Below, in pieces: positions 8,363 through 17,625 of a stretch of 49,434 nt of DNA. The position numbers and the translations under genes were made by a program. A model generated the notes under the pieces. That model had not been told where the DNA came from, ran no database searches, and saw nothing but the letters and a program-made list of their open reading frames with translations. Position 1 is the first letter of the stretch; every line of letters starts with the position of its first letter. This stretch comes from Lentimicrobium sp. L6 (lineage in GTDB: Bacteria > Bacteroidota > Bacteroidia > Bacteroidales > UBA12170): contig NZ_JABKCA010000040.1 of assembly GCF_013166655.1 (NCBI RefSeq), positions 1 through 49,434 on the forward strand. The letters run 5' to 3'.

Positions 8363-10000
8363 ATGAAGAACTCTATTGTGTATTTGCTTTTTTGTCTTTC
8401 CTCGATATTAACATACGGACAACCACCAACAACATTCAATTTAACAAATGTTAATGGTGAGAATTATGTCACCAGCGTAAAAAGCCAATTAGGTGGAACA
8501 TGTTGGGCATTCGGAAGCATGGCTGCCATGGAAAGTAACCTTTTGATGACCGGAAACTGGGAGGCACAAGGTGAAGTTGGAGAGCCCGATTTAGCAGAGT
8601 ATCATTTAGATTGGTGGAATGGTTATAATGAATATTTTAATCAAGATCTTGAAGAGGCCTATAATAATGGTCAAGGCTTAGAAACTCATATGGGTGGTGA
8701 TTATAGAATGACCACTGCCTACATTTCTCGTCTAGAAGGAAGTGTTAGAGAGATAGATGCCGAAAGCTATGATGATCCTTCTGAAAGAAACCATCCCAAT
8801 CATCATAAATATTATCCAAAAAGTGTAGAATGGTATAATGCAGGTGACGATTTATCCAATATAGAACTCATAAAGTATAAAATCATGGAACATGGGGTAA
8901 TGGCTGTGTGCATGAGTTATTCCAACGATTTTATGAGTGGAATAAATCATTATCAGCCAACTTGGGATAACCGTGAACCAAACCATTCTGTTTCTATTAT
9001 TGGATGGAATGATAATAGAGAAACTCAGGCTCCCGGTCCTGGTGCATGGTTGGTAAAAAATAGCTGGGGTAATGACTGGGGAATGGCAGGTTATTTCTGG
9101 ATTTCATATTACGACAAACATGCTTGTAAAAACCCTGAAATGGGAGCTATATCATTTATTGATGTAGATATTTTAGATTATGATACGGCCTATTATCATG
9201 ATTATCATGGTTGGAGAGATACATTGACAGAAGTATCAGAAGCTTTTAATGCTTTTATTGCTAATGAAGATGAGGATATTGTGGCTGTGAGTTTCTTCAC
9301 TGCTGGAGAAAATGTTGAGTATCATGTAAAAATATACGGTCAGTTTACCGATGGTACCGATGGAGAGTTATTGGATGAGCGTATTAGCCATGTTGGAATG
9401 ATTGAGCATTCGGGTTTCCATACTATTGATTTACCTGATTATGTAACATTTCTTACTGGCGAAAAGTTCTATGTTTATTTGGAGTTAAGTCATGGCGGTC
9501 ATCCATATGATAGAACCTCTTTTGTACCTGTACTTTTAGGAGATGTCAAAGCTGCAACTAAGGGTATGGTGCCTAGTACAACAAAGGAAAAACAAAGTTT
9601 TTATAAAGAAAATGGATCTTGGCTCGATTTTTACCATTATGATGAACCGGGAGATTACCAAAGTACGGGGAGTTTTTGCATCAAAGCCTTAGCCCAACAT
9701 AATCATATTATGGGACTTCAGGCTGTTGATCAGAAAACAGGAGGTTTCCTTAATTTTGCTCCAAATCCATTTACTTCTTCTGCTAGTATTTCTTACGAAA
9801 TTCCAGAAGCATCTATTGTGGAGATTGAAGTGTACTCGATAAAAGGACAGATGGTTGAAGTTCTTAAATCAGAGAAGCATATGAGTGGTTCACATCAAAT
9901 CTCATGGAATAATAATACTTTAACTACTGGAGTATATTTTCTAAACATGAAAATAGATGGTCAGTTCTATGACCAAATGAAAATTGTAAAAGTGGATTAG
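8363..10000 (+). CDS. Secreted papain-like C1 family cysteine peptidase with T9SS sorting domain
   Basis: A 545-aa exported cysteine peptidase. Residues 1-19 are a signal peptide ending at TYGQ. The papain-type catalytic residues are all present: Cys47 in 'GGTCWAFGSMAAMES', His208 in 'NHSVSIIGWNDN' and Asn233 in 'WLVKNSWGNDWGMAGYFW'. The oxyanion Gln is in 'VKSQLGGTCW' (Q42). Residues ~265-445 form the lectin-like beta domain commonly found after the peptidase in bacterial C1 enzymes ('VSFFTAGENVEYHVKIYG'). The final ~80 residues are a T9SS type A sorting domain (FAPNPFTSSASISYEI...IVKVD). There is no obvious inhibitory prodomain before the catalytic Cys. It is probably a surface-attached or secreted protease acting with the C25 enzyme in protein breakdown. 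Confidence 0.92.
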   Translation: MKNSIVYLLFCLSSILTYGQPPTTFNLTNVNGENYVTSVKSQLGGTCWAFGSMAAMESNLLMTGNWEAQGEVGEPDLAEYHLDWWNGYNEYFNQDLEEAYNNGQGLETHMGGDYRMTTAYISRLEGSVREIDAESYDDPSERNHPNHHKYYPKSVEWYNAGDDLSNIELIKYKIMEHGVMAVCMSYSNDFMSGINHYQPTWDNREPNHSVSIIGWNDNRETQAPGPGAWLVKNSWGNDWGMAGYFWISYYDKHACKNPEMGAISFIDVDILDYDTAYYHDYHGWRDTLTEVSEAFNAFIANEDEDIVAVSFFTAGENVEYHVKIYGQFTDGTDGELLDERISHVGMIEHSGFHTIDLPDYVTFLTGEKFYVYLELSHGGHPYDRTSFVPVLLGDVKAATKGMVPSTTKEKQSFYKENGSWLDFYHYDEPGDYQSTGSFCIKALAQHNHIMGLQAVDQKTGGFLNFAPNPFTSSASISYEIPEASIVEIEVYSIKGQMVEVLKSEKHMSGSHQISWNNNTLTTGVYFLNMKIDGQFYDQMKIVKVD

Positions 10001-10046
10001 GGGTCGAATATTTTTCGTATATTTATTAGTTCAAAACCTACGGCTT

Positions 10047-10526
10047 ATGTTTTTCAAAATATTAGATATTTCTAGAATCGTTTTAGTTAGCCTCGCTTTT
10101 TATTTCGGATATCAAATTGGCTTTGCCGAAGAAGTTTATAATGCCAAAGCTCAGTTACATTTTATGATTCCTATTATTATTGGTGCAGTAGCAGGAATAT
10201 CAGGATTGGAAGGGATATTTCTAAGTAAGAAATCTGCAATTGAAAAAGGATTTGCAGTAGATAGTAACTATCAAAAACAATCAGCTATTGCATTGCTTTC
10301 CTATGCAACAATTGCTATTTGGGTTTATTTTGCACAATGGGGGATTATGGCTGAACTTACTATTTTATTTACTTTTCTATTCTTTCTCTTTTTTGCGGCT
10401 ATCAACCATGCCTATGATGCCATTAGCAGGAAAAATTACAAATGGCAAAACATCAACCGACCATTTATTACCTTTTTCCTAATTCTAGGATTGATATACC
10501 CTATTTATAAGGTGCTTTCACACTAG
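10047..10526 (+). CDS. Small four-helix integral membrane protein of unknown function
   Basis: A 159-aa protein that I do not recognise with certainty. Hydrophobic stretches near residues 8-26, 40-60, 82-120 (probably two helices) and 138-156 suggest four to five transmembrane segments. Short charged loops include 'LSKKSAIEKGFAVDSNYQKQSA' (~59-80) and 'DAISRKNYKWQNINRP' (~123-138). The pattern resembles DUF6790-type membrane proteins, but this is only an impression. It follows the C1 peptidase by 46 bases on the same strand and could be co-transcribed with it. The GH97 gene after it has its own -7 box. Confidence 0.65.
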   Translation: MFFKILDISRIVLVSLAFYFGYQIGFAEEVYNAKAQLHFMIPIIIGAVAGISGLEGIFLSKKSAIEKGFAVDSNYQKQSAIALLSYATIAIWVYFAQWGIMAELTILFTFLFFLFFAAINHAYDAISRKNYKWQNINRPFITFFLILGLIYPIYKVLSH

Positions 10527-10552
10527 TATTAAATTTCTTAAGATTATTATTC

Positions 10553-10560
10553 TAAATTTG
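10553..10560 (+). promoter_or_regulatory. Putative -7 box for the GH97 gene (TAAATTTG)
   Basis: TAAATTTG matches TAnnTTTG exactly and lies 34 bases upstream of the GH97 ATG. No convincing -33 motif was seen. Confidence 0.35.
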
Positions 10561-10594
10561 CTGTTAATTATAAAACAAAACTCAAATTTTTAAT

Positions 10595-12739
10595 ATGTAT
10601 AAAAAGCTATTCCTTGTTTTTATAGTCGGCTTGGTATCTTCCTATGCCTGTCATAGATATGCGAAAAATGACCTCAGTCTAAGTTCTCCATCCGAGAGAA
10701 TTAAAATAGAATTCAGTCTAAATGATTTAGGAACACCATTTTATCAGGTTGTTTTTGATAATAAAGATATCATTAAGAAGTCTAGTATGGGATTCGATTT
10801 ATTGGATGCACCCGCATTAGATAAAGGTTTTGAAATCATCGGTTCAGAAGAAATGATGATGAACGAAAACTGGGAAATGCCTTGGGGAGAGCAAAGAATG
10901 GTGAATAACCATTTTGAAGAACTCAAAGTGATGTTACAAGAAAAAACAGCACCCAAAAGATTAATGAATATCTATTTTAGAGCCTATGATGATGGTGTTG
11001 CTTTTAGATATGAATTCCCAGAGCAGAATGGTGTAGAGGAGTTAATGATTGTTGACGAGAAAACAGAGTTTCAGTTGACAGGTGATCATAAAACATGGTG
11101 GATTCCTGGTGATTGGGATATATACGAACACCTTTATAATACTACAAAAGTATCGGAAATAGATGCCTTAGAAAAAGCCAAACATGTGAATCTGGCTCAA
11201 ACCTCTATCCCCTATAATGCTGTGAATACCCCAGTAACTATGCGTACAGAGGATGGTATTCATTTGAGTTTTCATGAAGCCAATTTAACGGATTATGCTG
11301 GCATGACTTTAAAGGTTGATACAGGTAGTTTGGTCTTAACGTCTGGACTCGTAGGCTCCAAAAACCATAAATACAAAGTTAAGCGAAGCCTTCCTTTTGT
11401 AACGCCATGGAGAACCATTCAAATAGCAGATGAAGCCAAAGATTTAATCTCCTCTAAACTTATTTTAAACCTAAATGAAGCCAATAAACTTGGTGATGTG
11501 TCTTGGTTTAAGCCTATGAAATATGTGGGTATTTGGTGGGAAATGCATTTGGGAATTGCTACTTGGGATTATGGAATGACTCAAAATATGAATACTTGGG
11601 AAGATACAGGTAAAGCACATGGTAAACACGGAGCTACCACAGAAAATGCCAAAAGATATATCGATTTTGCTGCAAAGAATGGAATGAGTGGTATTTTGGT
11701 GGAAGGCTGGAATACAGGCTGGGAACATTGGATTGGCTTTGAAGATCGGGAAGGTGTTTTCGATTTCGTCACTTGCTATCCTGATTATGATATTGAAGAA
11801 GTAGTTCGATATGGAAGAGAAAGAGGAGTGGAGTTGATCATGCATCACGAAACTTCTGCCGCGGTTACTACTTATGACCAACAAATGGATACCGCTTTTG
11901 CCTTAATGGAAAGCCTAGGAATTCATTCTGTAAAGACGGGGTATGTGGGAAAAATTATTCCTAAAGGCGAATTTCACCATGGGCAATGGATGGTGAATCA
12001 CTATAGAAGAGTTTTGGAAACTGCCGCCAAATATAAAGTCGCTATTAATGCCCATGAACCTATTAAAGCTACCGGAATTCGTAGAACTTTACCAAATGCA
12101 ATTGCTCGTGAAGGGCTTCGTGGACAAGAATTTAATGCTTGGGCCAATGATGGCGGAAATCCTCCTGAACATTTAACTATTGTTCCTTTTACAAGAATGC
12201 TAGCTGGTCCTATTGATTTTACACCAGGTGTGTTTGATATCAAATTAAGTAAAAAAACACCAAATCCAAACTGGGGAGCTGAATTGAAGAATCAAATCAA
12301 CACTACTTTGGCCCATCAGCTGGCTTTGTATGTGGTTTTGTATAGCCCTATTCAAATGGCTTGCGATCTTCCTGAGCATTATGAAGGAAACCCAGCTTTG
12401 CAGTTTATTAGAGATGTGGGAGTAGACTGGGAACAAAGCATCGTCCTTGATGGTGAAGTAGGTGAGTTTGTAATAATAGCTCGCCAAGAAAGAGAAACCA
12501 TGAACTGGTTTGTTGGTGCAGTTAGTGATGAAAACCCTAGAGATATTACCATCGATTTTAGCTTTTTAGAGGAGGGTAAAAACTATAAAGTCATTGTTTA
12601 CAAAGATGGAGAGGAAGCCCATTGGAATGATAATCCTTTAAGTTTGGTTATTGAAGAAGTTTCGGTTAACAAGAACAGTAAAGAGACTTTTCATTTGGCT
12701 GCTGGTGGAGGTTTAGCAATTAGTTTGATTTTGGATTAG
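10595..12739 (+). CDS. Glycoside hydrolase family 97 lipoprotein (SusB-like, inverting type)
   Basis: A 714-aa GH97 enzyme. The signal peptide ends in a lipobox-like 'SSYAC' (C19), suggesting a lipoprotein. The N-terminal beta-sandwich (~30-290) begins with 'FSLNDLGTPFYQVVFDNK'. The catalytic (beta/alpha)8 barrel (~300-590) carries 'GILVEGWNTGWE', 'MHHETSAAV' (E419), 'NAHEPIKATG' (E488) and 'AREGLRGQEFNAW' (E506, E512). The spacings 419/488/506/512 reproduce those of SusB E439/E508/E526/E532, the base, calcium and acid glutamates. This points to the inverting, alpha-glucosidase-like branch rather than the retaining alpha-galactosidase branch. A C-terminal beta domain follows. No susC/susD genes are nearby, so it is not in a recognisable polysaccharide utilisation locus. 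Likely substrate: alpha-linked glucosides. Confidence 0.93.
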   Translation: MYKKLFLVFIVGLVSSYACHRYAKNDLSLSSPSERIKIEFSLNDLGTPFYQVVFDNKDIIKKSSMGFDLLDAPALDKGFEIIGSEEMMMNENWEMPWGEQRMVNNHFEELKVMLQEKTAPKRLMNIYFRAYDDGVAFRYEFPEQNGVEELMIVDEKTEFQLTGDHKTWWIPGDWDIYEHLYNTTKVSEIDALEKAKHVNLAQTSIPYNAVNTPVTMRTEDGIHLSFHEANLTDYAGMTLKVDTGSLVLTSGLVGSKNHKYKVKRSLPFVTPWRTIQIADEAKDLISSKLILNLNEANKLGDVSWFKPMKYVGIWWEMHLGIATWDYGMTQNMNTWEDTGKAHGKHGATTENAKRYIDFAAKNGMSGILVEGWNTGWEHWIGFEDREGVFDFVTCYPDYDIEEVVRYGRERGVELIMHHETSAAVTTYDQQMDTAFALMESLGIHSVKTGYVGKIIPKGEFHHGQWMVNHYRRVLETAAKYKVAINAHEPIKATGIRRTLPNAIAREGLRGQEFNAWANDGGNPPEHLTIVPFTRMLAGPIDFTPGVFDIKLSKKTPNPNWGAELKNQINTTLAHQLALYVVLYSPIQMACDLPEHYEGNPALQFIRDVGVDWEQSIVLDGEVGEFVIIARQERETMNWFVGAVSDENPRDITIDFSFLEEGKNYKVIVYKDGEEAHWNDNPLSLVIEEVSVNKNSKETFHLAAGGGLAISLILD

Positions 12740-12757
12740 ACTAATTAAATTAAATAA

Positions 12758-12787
12758 GAGAGCTGATATTAATGAATATCAGCTCTC
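12758..12787. terminator. Hairpin terminator between convergent GH97 and ppc genes
   Basis: A perfect 13-bp stem GAGAGCTGATATT / AATATCAGCTCTC with loop AATG lies between the convergent stop codons. The T-tracts on either side are weak on the plus strand (CTTGATCTT) and moderate on the minus strand (TTATTTAATTT). It probably serves both genes. Confidence 0.65.
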
Positions 12788-12808
12788 CTTGATCTTAAGA
12801 ATTATTAT

Positions 12809-15379
12809 TTACACAGAATTCCTACTGGCATTGATATTGCCAAAGAGGGAGCGCATAACCATTTTTTCATATTCCTTTACAAAGGGGCTGTTGTTGCCCT
12901 CTTTAATCTTCTGAATTTGGATAAGAGCATATTGTTGAATGCTAAGTAGAGGCAATACTACCTTTTCTCTCAGCTGTATACTTTTTCTACTTCGGGCATT
13001 GTCTTCTAAAAGCTCATGCTGTCCAGAGATTTCAAGTACTAGCTTTTTGGTGAGTAGATATTCATTATAAATCATAGTCCAGAAAGAGCCAAACTTAGGA
13101 TCGTCTTTCATATAGGCGGTGAGTGCAAAATTAGTCTTACTCATGCTTTGCATACTATTGCTGATAAGCGCTTTGAAGAAAATAGATTCTTGATACAGTT
13201 GCTTGCATGCTGTTAGTTGGTCTCTGTCATTCTCTTGTTCTAGAGCCGTTCCTAAACCATAAAAGCCAGGGACATTTTGCTTCAATTGACTCCATGCTCC
13301 TACAAATGGGATGGCTCGTAAGTCTTCAAATACTAAACCTTCACTTTTACCTCTTTTCGATGGGCGACTGCCTATGTTGGCCATGCCATAATATTTTAAG
13401 GTGCTGCGCTCCTCTAAGAATGGAATAAATAGAGGATCCTGTTTTAAAGCTTCATATTTTTCAAAGCTAGATTCCGATAATTTCTCCATTAAAGAACGTT
13501 GCTCTTGGTTGAGTTCTGCTGATGCTTTATTGAAAAGATTGTTTTCGATGCCTGCAGTTAGCAAATGGCTTAAATTATGCACTGCTGCTTCTTTAATTCC
13601 ATAATGGGAGCTAATGGTTTGGCCTTGAACTGTCATTTGTATTTGTTGACTTTCTACTTGTTTCCCCATGGCGGAGTAGAACATATGTGCATTTCCTCCT
13701 CCACGAGCTGGTGGTCCTCCTCTGCCATCGAAGAATAAAACTTCCACTTGGTTTTTTCTTGAAACAGCAGTCATCTGTTCTTTAGCTTTTAGTATGGACC
13801 AGTTGGCGGTGAGGTAACCTCCATCTTTAGTACCATCAGAAAATCCCAGCATCACCGTTTGCTGCATTTTTCTTTGCTCCAGATGGATCTGATAATTTTT
13901 ATTCTGATAAATTTCTTGCATGGATTCTCCAGCTCCACTTAAATCATCAACAGTCTCAAATAATGGCGCGATATCCACACTCAATTTTTGATTTCCCCAA
14001 GCACACCAATGTGCTAATGCTTTAACTTTAGCTACGTCTAAAGAGCCACGACAATTGCTGATAATATACCGATGGGCTCCAGCTTCTCCGTTTTTCTCTT
14101 GAATTTTCTGAATGACTCCAAAGGATTCTAAAGTGTCTTGAAGGACATCATCCTCCAGTGGTTTCCATTGAATGCTTTCTTTTGGACTGAGAAGGAAATC
14201 TAATTGTAATTCTGTTGAAAGTTGTTCCCAATTTGAAGGGAGTAGTTCAGGATTTTGTTCAACAAGAGCTAGGAAGGCCTTGCCAATCATCCTACTGTCT
14301 TGACGAATATCTATACTTGCAAAATAGAAGCCAAAGCTTTTTACTTTTCGTTTGAAATTTTGAAGTTTTCCTAAAAATAGGCTTTGATGATCCTTTATGA
14401 GGAGTCTTTCTATCTCATTGATTCTTTCAATAAGGTAATTGATATTTAGTTTTGAGCTATTGCTTTTTCCAGTTAATTCGTTAATAAAGTCGGTGTCGAG
14501 TTGTTCGAGTATGTCGCTTATCACCTTAAAACTAAGGCGACGTTTGAGCTCCTTAATGTCTTGAGAATAACAGGCGATAATATTGAAACGTAATTTCTCA
14601 GCTACTTTTAGAGTAGTATCCACTTTTACAAAAGGATTTCCATCGCGATCGCCACCCGGCCAGAAACCTAATTTCACCAATTGGTTTTCTTGGCCTTCTT
14701 CTTGAGGAAAATCTTGTTCAATTTTATCCATTAATTCACCAACCGCTGGATAAAATACATTAGAAAGATACCACATCAGGCTTAGGGCTTCGCTATATGC
14801 TGTTGGTTTTTGTTTTTTATAGAAGGCGGTTTTTCCCAATTGTTGCAATAAATCACGTGATAAAGCTACATCTCCATTTTCTATGGATGTCTTTAAATCG
14901 CTTGCAATGGCTAAAACAGCTCCAGGGTAGAACTGTGTGGGATGAGCAGTTAATACTACTCTGACTCCGAAACTCTTCATCACTTGTTCTGCTTGTTCTT
15001 CCATCCTACGACGTTTCACTTTATTACTGATTCTTGACCAGGAGTCTGAATCACTAATGCGGTGGATTTTATTGTAGGCAGCCTCCTCTAAGGCATCTAT
15101 CAATACAATTTGTCTTTCTACATATTGTATGACTTTAAAAAGAAAAGTGATTTGTTCTTCCTCAGTAAAATGGCTTTTATGCTCCTGAAAGAAATCGGTG
15201 ATAATTTGTTCGGGAGATTTCTCCTTTTCTAAACCAGAACTACAAGCTTCTTGTAGCAAAGGTAAAAGGAGTCCTGTTTGCTCAATGGCATCTAGAGGTA
15301 AGGTTAGAAAAAGGCTATTATATAATTGGAATTTCAGTTCAACTAATTCTTGATATGATTTTTGGATGTTTTCGCTCAT
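12809..15379 (-). CDS. ppc: Phosphoenolpyruvate carboxylase
   Basis: An 856-aa PEP carboxylase, which fixes bicarbonate onto PEP to make oxaloacetate and feeds the TCA/reductive branch. Family signatures in order: 'VVLTAHPTQF' (catalytic His146), 'FWPGGDRDGNPFV' (239-251), 'LGFSDGTKDGGYLTANW' (511-527) and the glycine-rich loop 'FFDGRGGPPARGGG' (549-562). The loop differs from E. coli 'FHGRGGSIGRGG' at the His and the SIG positions. I recall this variant as usual in Bacteroidota enzymes. The last residues (...INASRNSV) differ from the QNTG end of proteobacterial and plant enzymes. Length is slightly short of E. coli Ppc (883 aa). It is a single-gene unit with a -7 box at 15397-15404. Confidence 0.95.
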   Translation of the reverse strand: MSENIQKSYQELVELKFQLYNSLFLTLPLDAIEQTGLLLPLLQEACSSGLEKEKSPEQIITDFFQEHKSHFTEEEQITFLFKVIQYVERQIVLIDALEEAAYNKIHRISDSDSWSRISNKVKRRRMEEQAEQVMKSFGVRVVLTAHPTQFYPGAVLAIASDLKTSIENGDVALSRDLLQQLGKTAFYKKQKPTAYSEALSLMWYLSNVFYPAVGELMDKIEQDFPQEEGQENQLVKLGFWPGGDRDGNPFVKVDTTLKVAEKLRFNIIACYSQDIKELKRRLSFKVISDILEQLDTDFINELTGKSNSSKLNINYLIERINEIERLLIKDHQSLFLGKLQNFKRKVKSFGFYFASIDIRQDSRMIGKAFLALVEQNPELLPSNWEQLSTELQLDFLLSPKESIQWKPLEDDVLQDTLESFGVIQKIQEKNGEAGAHRYIISNCRGSLDVAKVKALAHWCAWGNQKLSVDIAPLFETVDDLSGAGESMQEIYQNKNYQIHLEQRKMQQTVMLGFSDGTKDGGYLTANWSILKAKEQMTAVSRKNQVEVLFFDGRGGPPARGGGNAHMFYSAMGKQVESQQIQMTVQGQTISSHYGIKEAAVHNLSHLLTAGIENNLFNKASAELNQEQRSLMEKLSESSFEKYEALKQDPLFIPFLEERSTLKYYGMANIGSRPSKRGKSEGLVFEDLRAIPFVGAWSQLKQNVPGFYGLGTALEQENDRDQLTACKQLYQESIFFKALISNSMQSMSKTNFALTAYMKDDPKFGSFWTMIYNEYLLTKKLVLEISGQHELLEDNARSRKSIQLREKVVLPLLSIQQYALIQIQKIKEGNNSPFVKEYEKMVMRSLFGNINASRNSV

Positions 15380-15396
15380 AATAAATAGGGTTTCTG

Positions 15397-15404
15397 CAAA
15401 GCTA
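15397..15404 (-). promoter_or_regulatory. Putative -7 box for ppc (TAGCTTTG)
   Basis: Minus-strand TAGCTTTG matches TAnnTTTG and lies 18 bases upstream of the ppc ATG, implying a short leader. Confidence 0.4.
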
Positions 15405-15513
15405 ATTATAAAAAGTTTTTAAATGATGAATAGATTGTGAAGGAATGTTTAAAAATGAGAACTCTGTTTCGACTTTAGTGCCGATTCCTTTTATTTCTTA
15501 TTTTTTGGTAAAT

Positions 15514-15567
15514 TGCATTCCCGATAATGCAAAATTGAGTCAAAACTGCATTGTGGCGAATGCAAAA
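15514..15567 (+). promoter_or_regulatory. Two tandem dyad repeats TGCATT-N6-AATGCAAAA before the DUF1801 gene
   Basis: Two copies of a dyad, TGCATTcccgatAATGCAAAA (15514-15534) and TGCATTgtggcgaATGCAAAA (15548-15567, arms overlapping at one base), are spaced about 34 bases, roughly three helical turns. The second ends nine bases before the ATG at 15576. This looks like a pair of operator sites for a dimeric repressor; no candidate regulator is adjacent. Confidence 0.4.
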
Positions 15568-15575
15568 TCAAGTAA

Positions 15576-16178
15576 ATGAGAAAAGGAAACACAGTAGATG
15601 AGTATATTTTAGCAGATGAGAGATGGCAAGCTGAATTGCTTTTATTGAGAGAAATTATTCAGGATTCGGAATTGGAAGAAACCATAAAATGGGGAGGACC
15701 CGTTTATACCATCAATAATAAAAATGTATTGGGAATGGCGGCTTTTAAAAACTATGTGGGGATGTGGTTTTTTCAAGGTGTATTTCTAGAAGACAAGTTT
15801 AATAAGTTATTGAATGCCCAGGAAGGGAAAACCAATGCTATGCGGCAGTGGCGGTTTTCTAATTTGGAAGACATTGAGCAAGATGCAAAGTTCATTAAGA
15901 TATATATAGAAGAGGCTATAGAAAACCAGAAGCAGGGTAAAGAACTCAAGCCCTCCAGGAAAAAGGAAGTTTTAATTCCTGTTGAGCTTAAAGAGGCATT
16001 GGAAATAAATCATGTTTTAAAAGAGCGATTTGAGTCTTTGAGTAAATATAAGCAGCGTGAGTATGCCCAGCATGTGGGTTCTGCAAAACAAGAAGCCACG
16101 AGATTAAGGAGATTAAAAAAGGTGATACCAATGATAGAAGCTGGAATAGGCTTTAATGATAAGTATCGAAATTGTTAG
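15576..16178 (+). CDS. DUF1801/YdeI-like (YdeI/OmpD-associated family) protein
   Basis: A 200-aa cytosolic protein of the YdeI/YdhG type. The N-terminal half (~1-120) is a DUF1801-like fold: 'ILADERWQAELLLLREII', 'ETIKWGGPVYTINNKNVLGMAAFKNYVGMWFFQG'. The C-terminal half (~125-200) is the short helical YdeI tail ('VLIPVELKEALEIN', 'YAQHVGSAKQEATRLRRLKKVIPMIEAG'). Function is poorly known; relatives are annotated as bacteriocin- or stress-protection proteins. Two dyad repeats sit directly before the start codon and may regulate it. A weak GC hairpin (CCCC-TTT-GGGG, 16253-16263, then TTTT) downstream could terminate it. Confidence 0.8.
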   Translation: MRKGNTVDEYILADERWQAELLLLREIIQDSELEETIKWGGPVYTINNKNVLGMAAFKNYVGMWFFQGVFLEDKFNKLLNAQEGKTNAMRQWRFSNLEDIEQDAKFIKIYIEEAIENQKQGKELKPSRKKEVLIPVELKEALEINHVLKERFESLSKYKQREYAQHVGSAKQEATRLRRLKKVIPMIEAGIGFNDKYRNC

Positions 16179-16294
16179 CTATTCTTTATCTATGTGATAA
16201 GGATGATATCTTCTAGGTTTTAGGGCATCAATTTTAATTACCCGCTGGTAATCCCCTTTGGGGTTTTGCTCCCTTTTTAATAAAAATTGATCAT

Positions 16295-16510
16295 ATGAAA
16301 AAGAAAGAAAAGAATAAACATTACGATATTATGCTCAAGGATCCTGATAATTGGAAAGCTTCTTTTTATGTTAATTCTAAAGACCCAAGAGTAATTGTCC
16401 CCAAAAAGAATCCTAAAATGGGATGGACTTTGAATTTTGGGAATGTCTATTCCTACTTACTTTTAATAGCAATTATAATTCTTTTGATAGCTTCTAAATA
16501 TCTAGTTTAA
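16295..16510 (+). CDS. Small single-span membrane protein with a DUF5808-like motif
   Basis: A 71-aa protein with a charged N-terminus (MKKKEKNKHYD), a central segment 'VNSKDPRVIVPKKNPKMGWTLNFGN' and one C-terminal transmembrane helix (~50-68). The central segment resembles the short DUF5808 domain, in which a D-P-R-x-x-V-P-K...G-W-T-L-N-F-G pattern precedes a membrane helix. Function is unknown. It follows the DUF1801 gene on the same strand and converges on the next gene, whose stop is 16 bases away. Confidence 0.65.
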   Translation: MKKKEKNKHYDIMLKDPDNWKASFYVNSKDPRVIVPKKNPKMGWTLNFGNVYSYLLLIAIIILLIASKYLV

Positions 16511-16526
16511 TTATTAGTACTCCAAT

Positions 16527-17441
16527 TTATTTCACAATTTTTCTTATAATCTTATCGCCCTCCACATTCAATTCTAATAAATAGATTCCCTTTGGATAAA
16601 CTTGAAAATCAATTTCATTCTTTAGTATATCGAGTTGTCCACAGTTTAAAACCTGTCCTTGTGTATTAATGACTTTATAGCTCATGCTTTTGGAAAGTTC
16701 TGTGTTTTTAATAATTAATCGATCCTGAACAGGATTCGGATAAGTATTAATATCATGAGCCATTTCTTCCATGCCAACATTGATATAATAGTGACAAGAG
16801 TCTTGTCCATTCGGTGAGTTGATATAATAGGTCTCTGTATCAGAATAGCATAAAGTCCATAATTCCCATTCAAACTCCGAAGTAAATGGGGACAAGAAGT
16901 CTTTTGTGCTTCCAATGCCTTCAATCCAAAATTCTTCTCCAAATAACAACTGTTGGTTGTGAATGGAATATGTTTTTCTATATGTATCACCCATTAGAAT
17001 GGAATCTATTGAGCTAACTGTAATAGTAGTGGCTTCTTCATTAATTGGTAATTCCATGCCAACACTTAAATTATTGAAACTATACAGCAAGTGCTCTTCT
17101 GAATGATTTGGAAACTCATGTCCACTTGGGGTTGGGAGGAAATCTGCATCGGGGAAGAAGAAAATATTTTTGTTTTCATCCTCGCGCAAAGCACCAATAT
17201 AGTATGGCGTTTCATCAAATTCTACATCTTCAAAATAAATCTTTTTATAGTCTATTGAATTGATAGTCGTGTCGCCGTCCATTATATAATGATAGTTTGA
17301 AATACTTGACCACATATCCGGAACATAGCCAAAGTGAAATCCATTCCATTGGGCATTTTCACTAGGAAATGGAATATAATCTTGTGCAGAAATATTTTGA
17401 AGAATAATGACGCTGATGATGAGCAGTAGGGCTTTTTTCAT
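16527..17441 (-). CDS. Secreted protein of unknown function with T9SS sorting domain
   Basis: A 304-aa exported protein. A signal peptide covers residues 1-19 (MKKALLLIISVIILQNISAQ). The central ~200 residues show no domain I recognise; they are rich in Asp, Tyr and Phe and contain 'MDGDTTINSIDYKKIYFED' and 'YYIGALREDENKNIFFF', wording common in short Bacteroidota T9SS proteins of unknown role. The C-terminal ~75 residues are a type A sorting domain (INTYPNPVQDRLIIKN...KIIRKIVK). It is a monocistronic unit convergent with the small membrane protein gene. Confidence 0.8.
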   Translation of the reverse strand: MKKALLLIISVIILQNISAQDYIPFPSENAQWNGFHFGYVPDMWSSISNYHYIMDGDTTINSIDYKKIYFEDVEFDETPYYIGALREDENKNIFFFPDADFLPTPSGHEFPNHSEEHLLYSFNNLSVGMELPINEEATTITVSSIDSILMGDTYRKTYSIHNQQLLFGEEFWIEGIGSTKDFLSPFTSEFEWELWTLCYSDTETYYINSPNGQDSCHYYINVGMEEMAHDINTYPNPVQDRLIIKNTELSKSMSYKVINTQGQVLNCGQLDILKNEIDFQVYPKGIYLLELNVEGDKIIRKIVK

Positions 17442-17625
17442 GATTTCTAGTATTTACGGTTTAAGTGTGTTCAAATATAAAAATATTTATTCAAATATTT
17501 TGTAGAATTATGGAAAACATTGATTAACTTTATGTTGAGAGATTCAGGAAAAGAACAATAAAGAGAAAATATAAATAATGGGCTGGTAAAAATCTTTTTT
17601 TACACCATTATAATCTAAAACCAAA

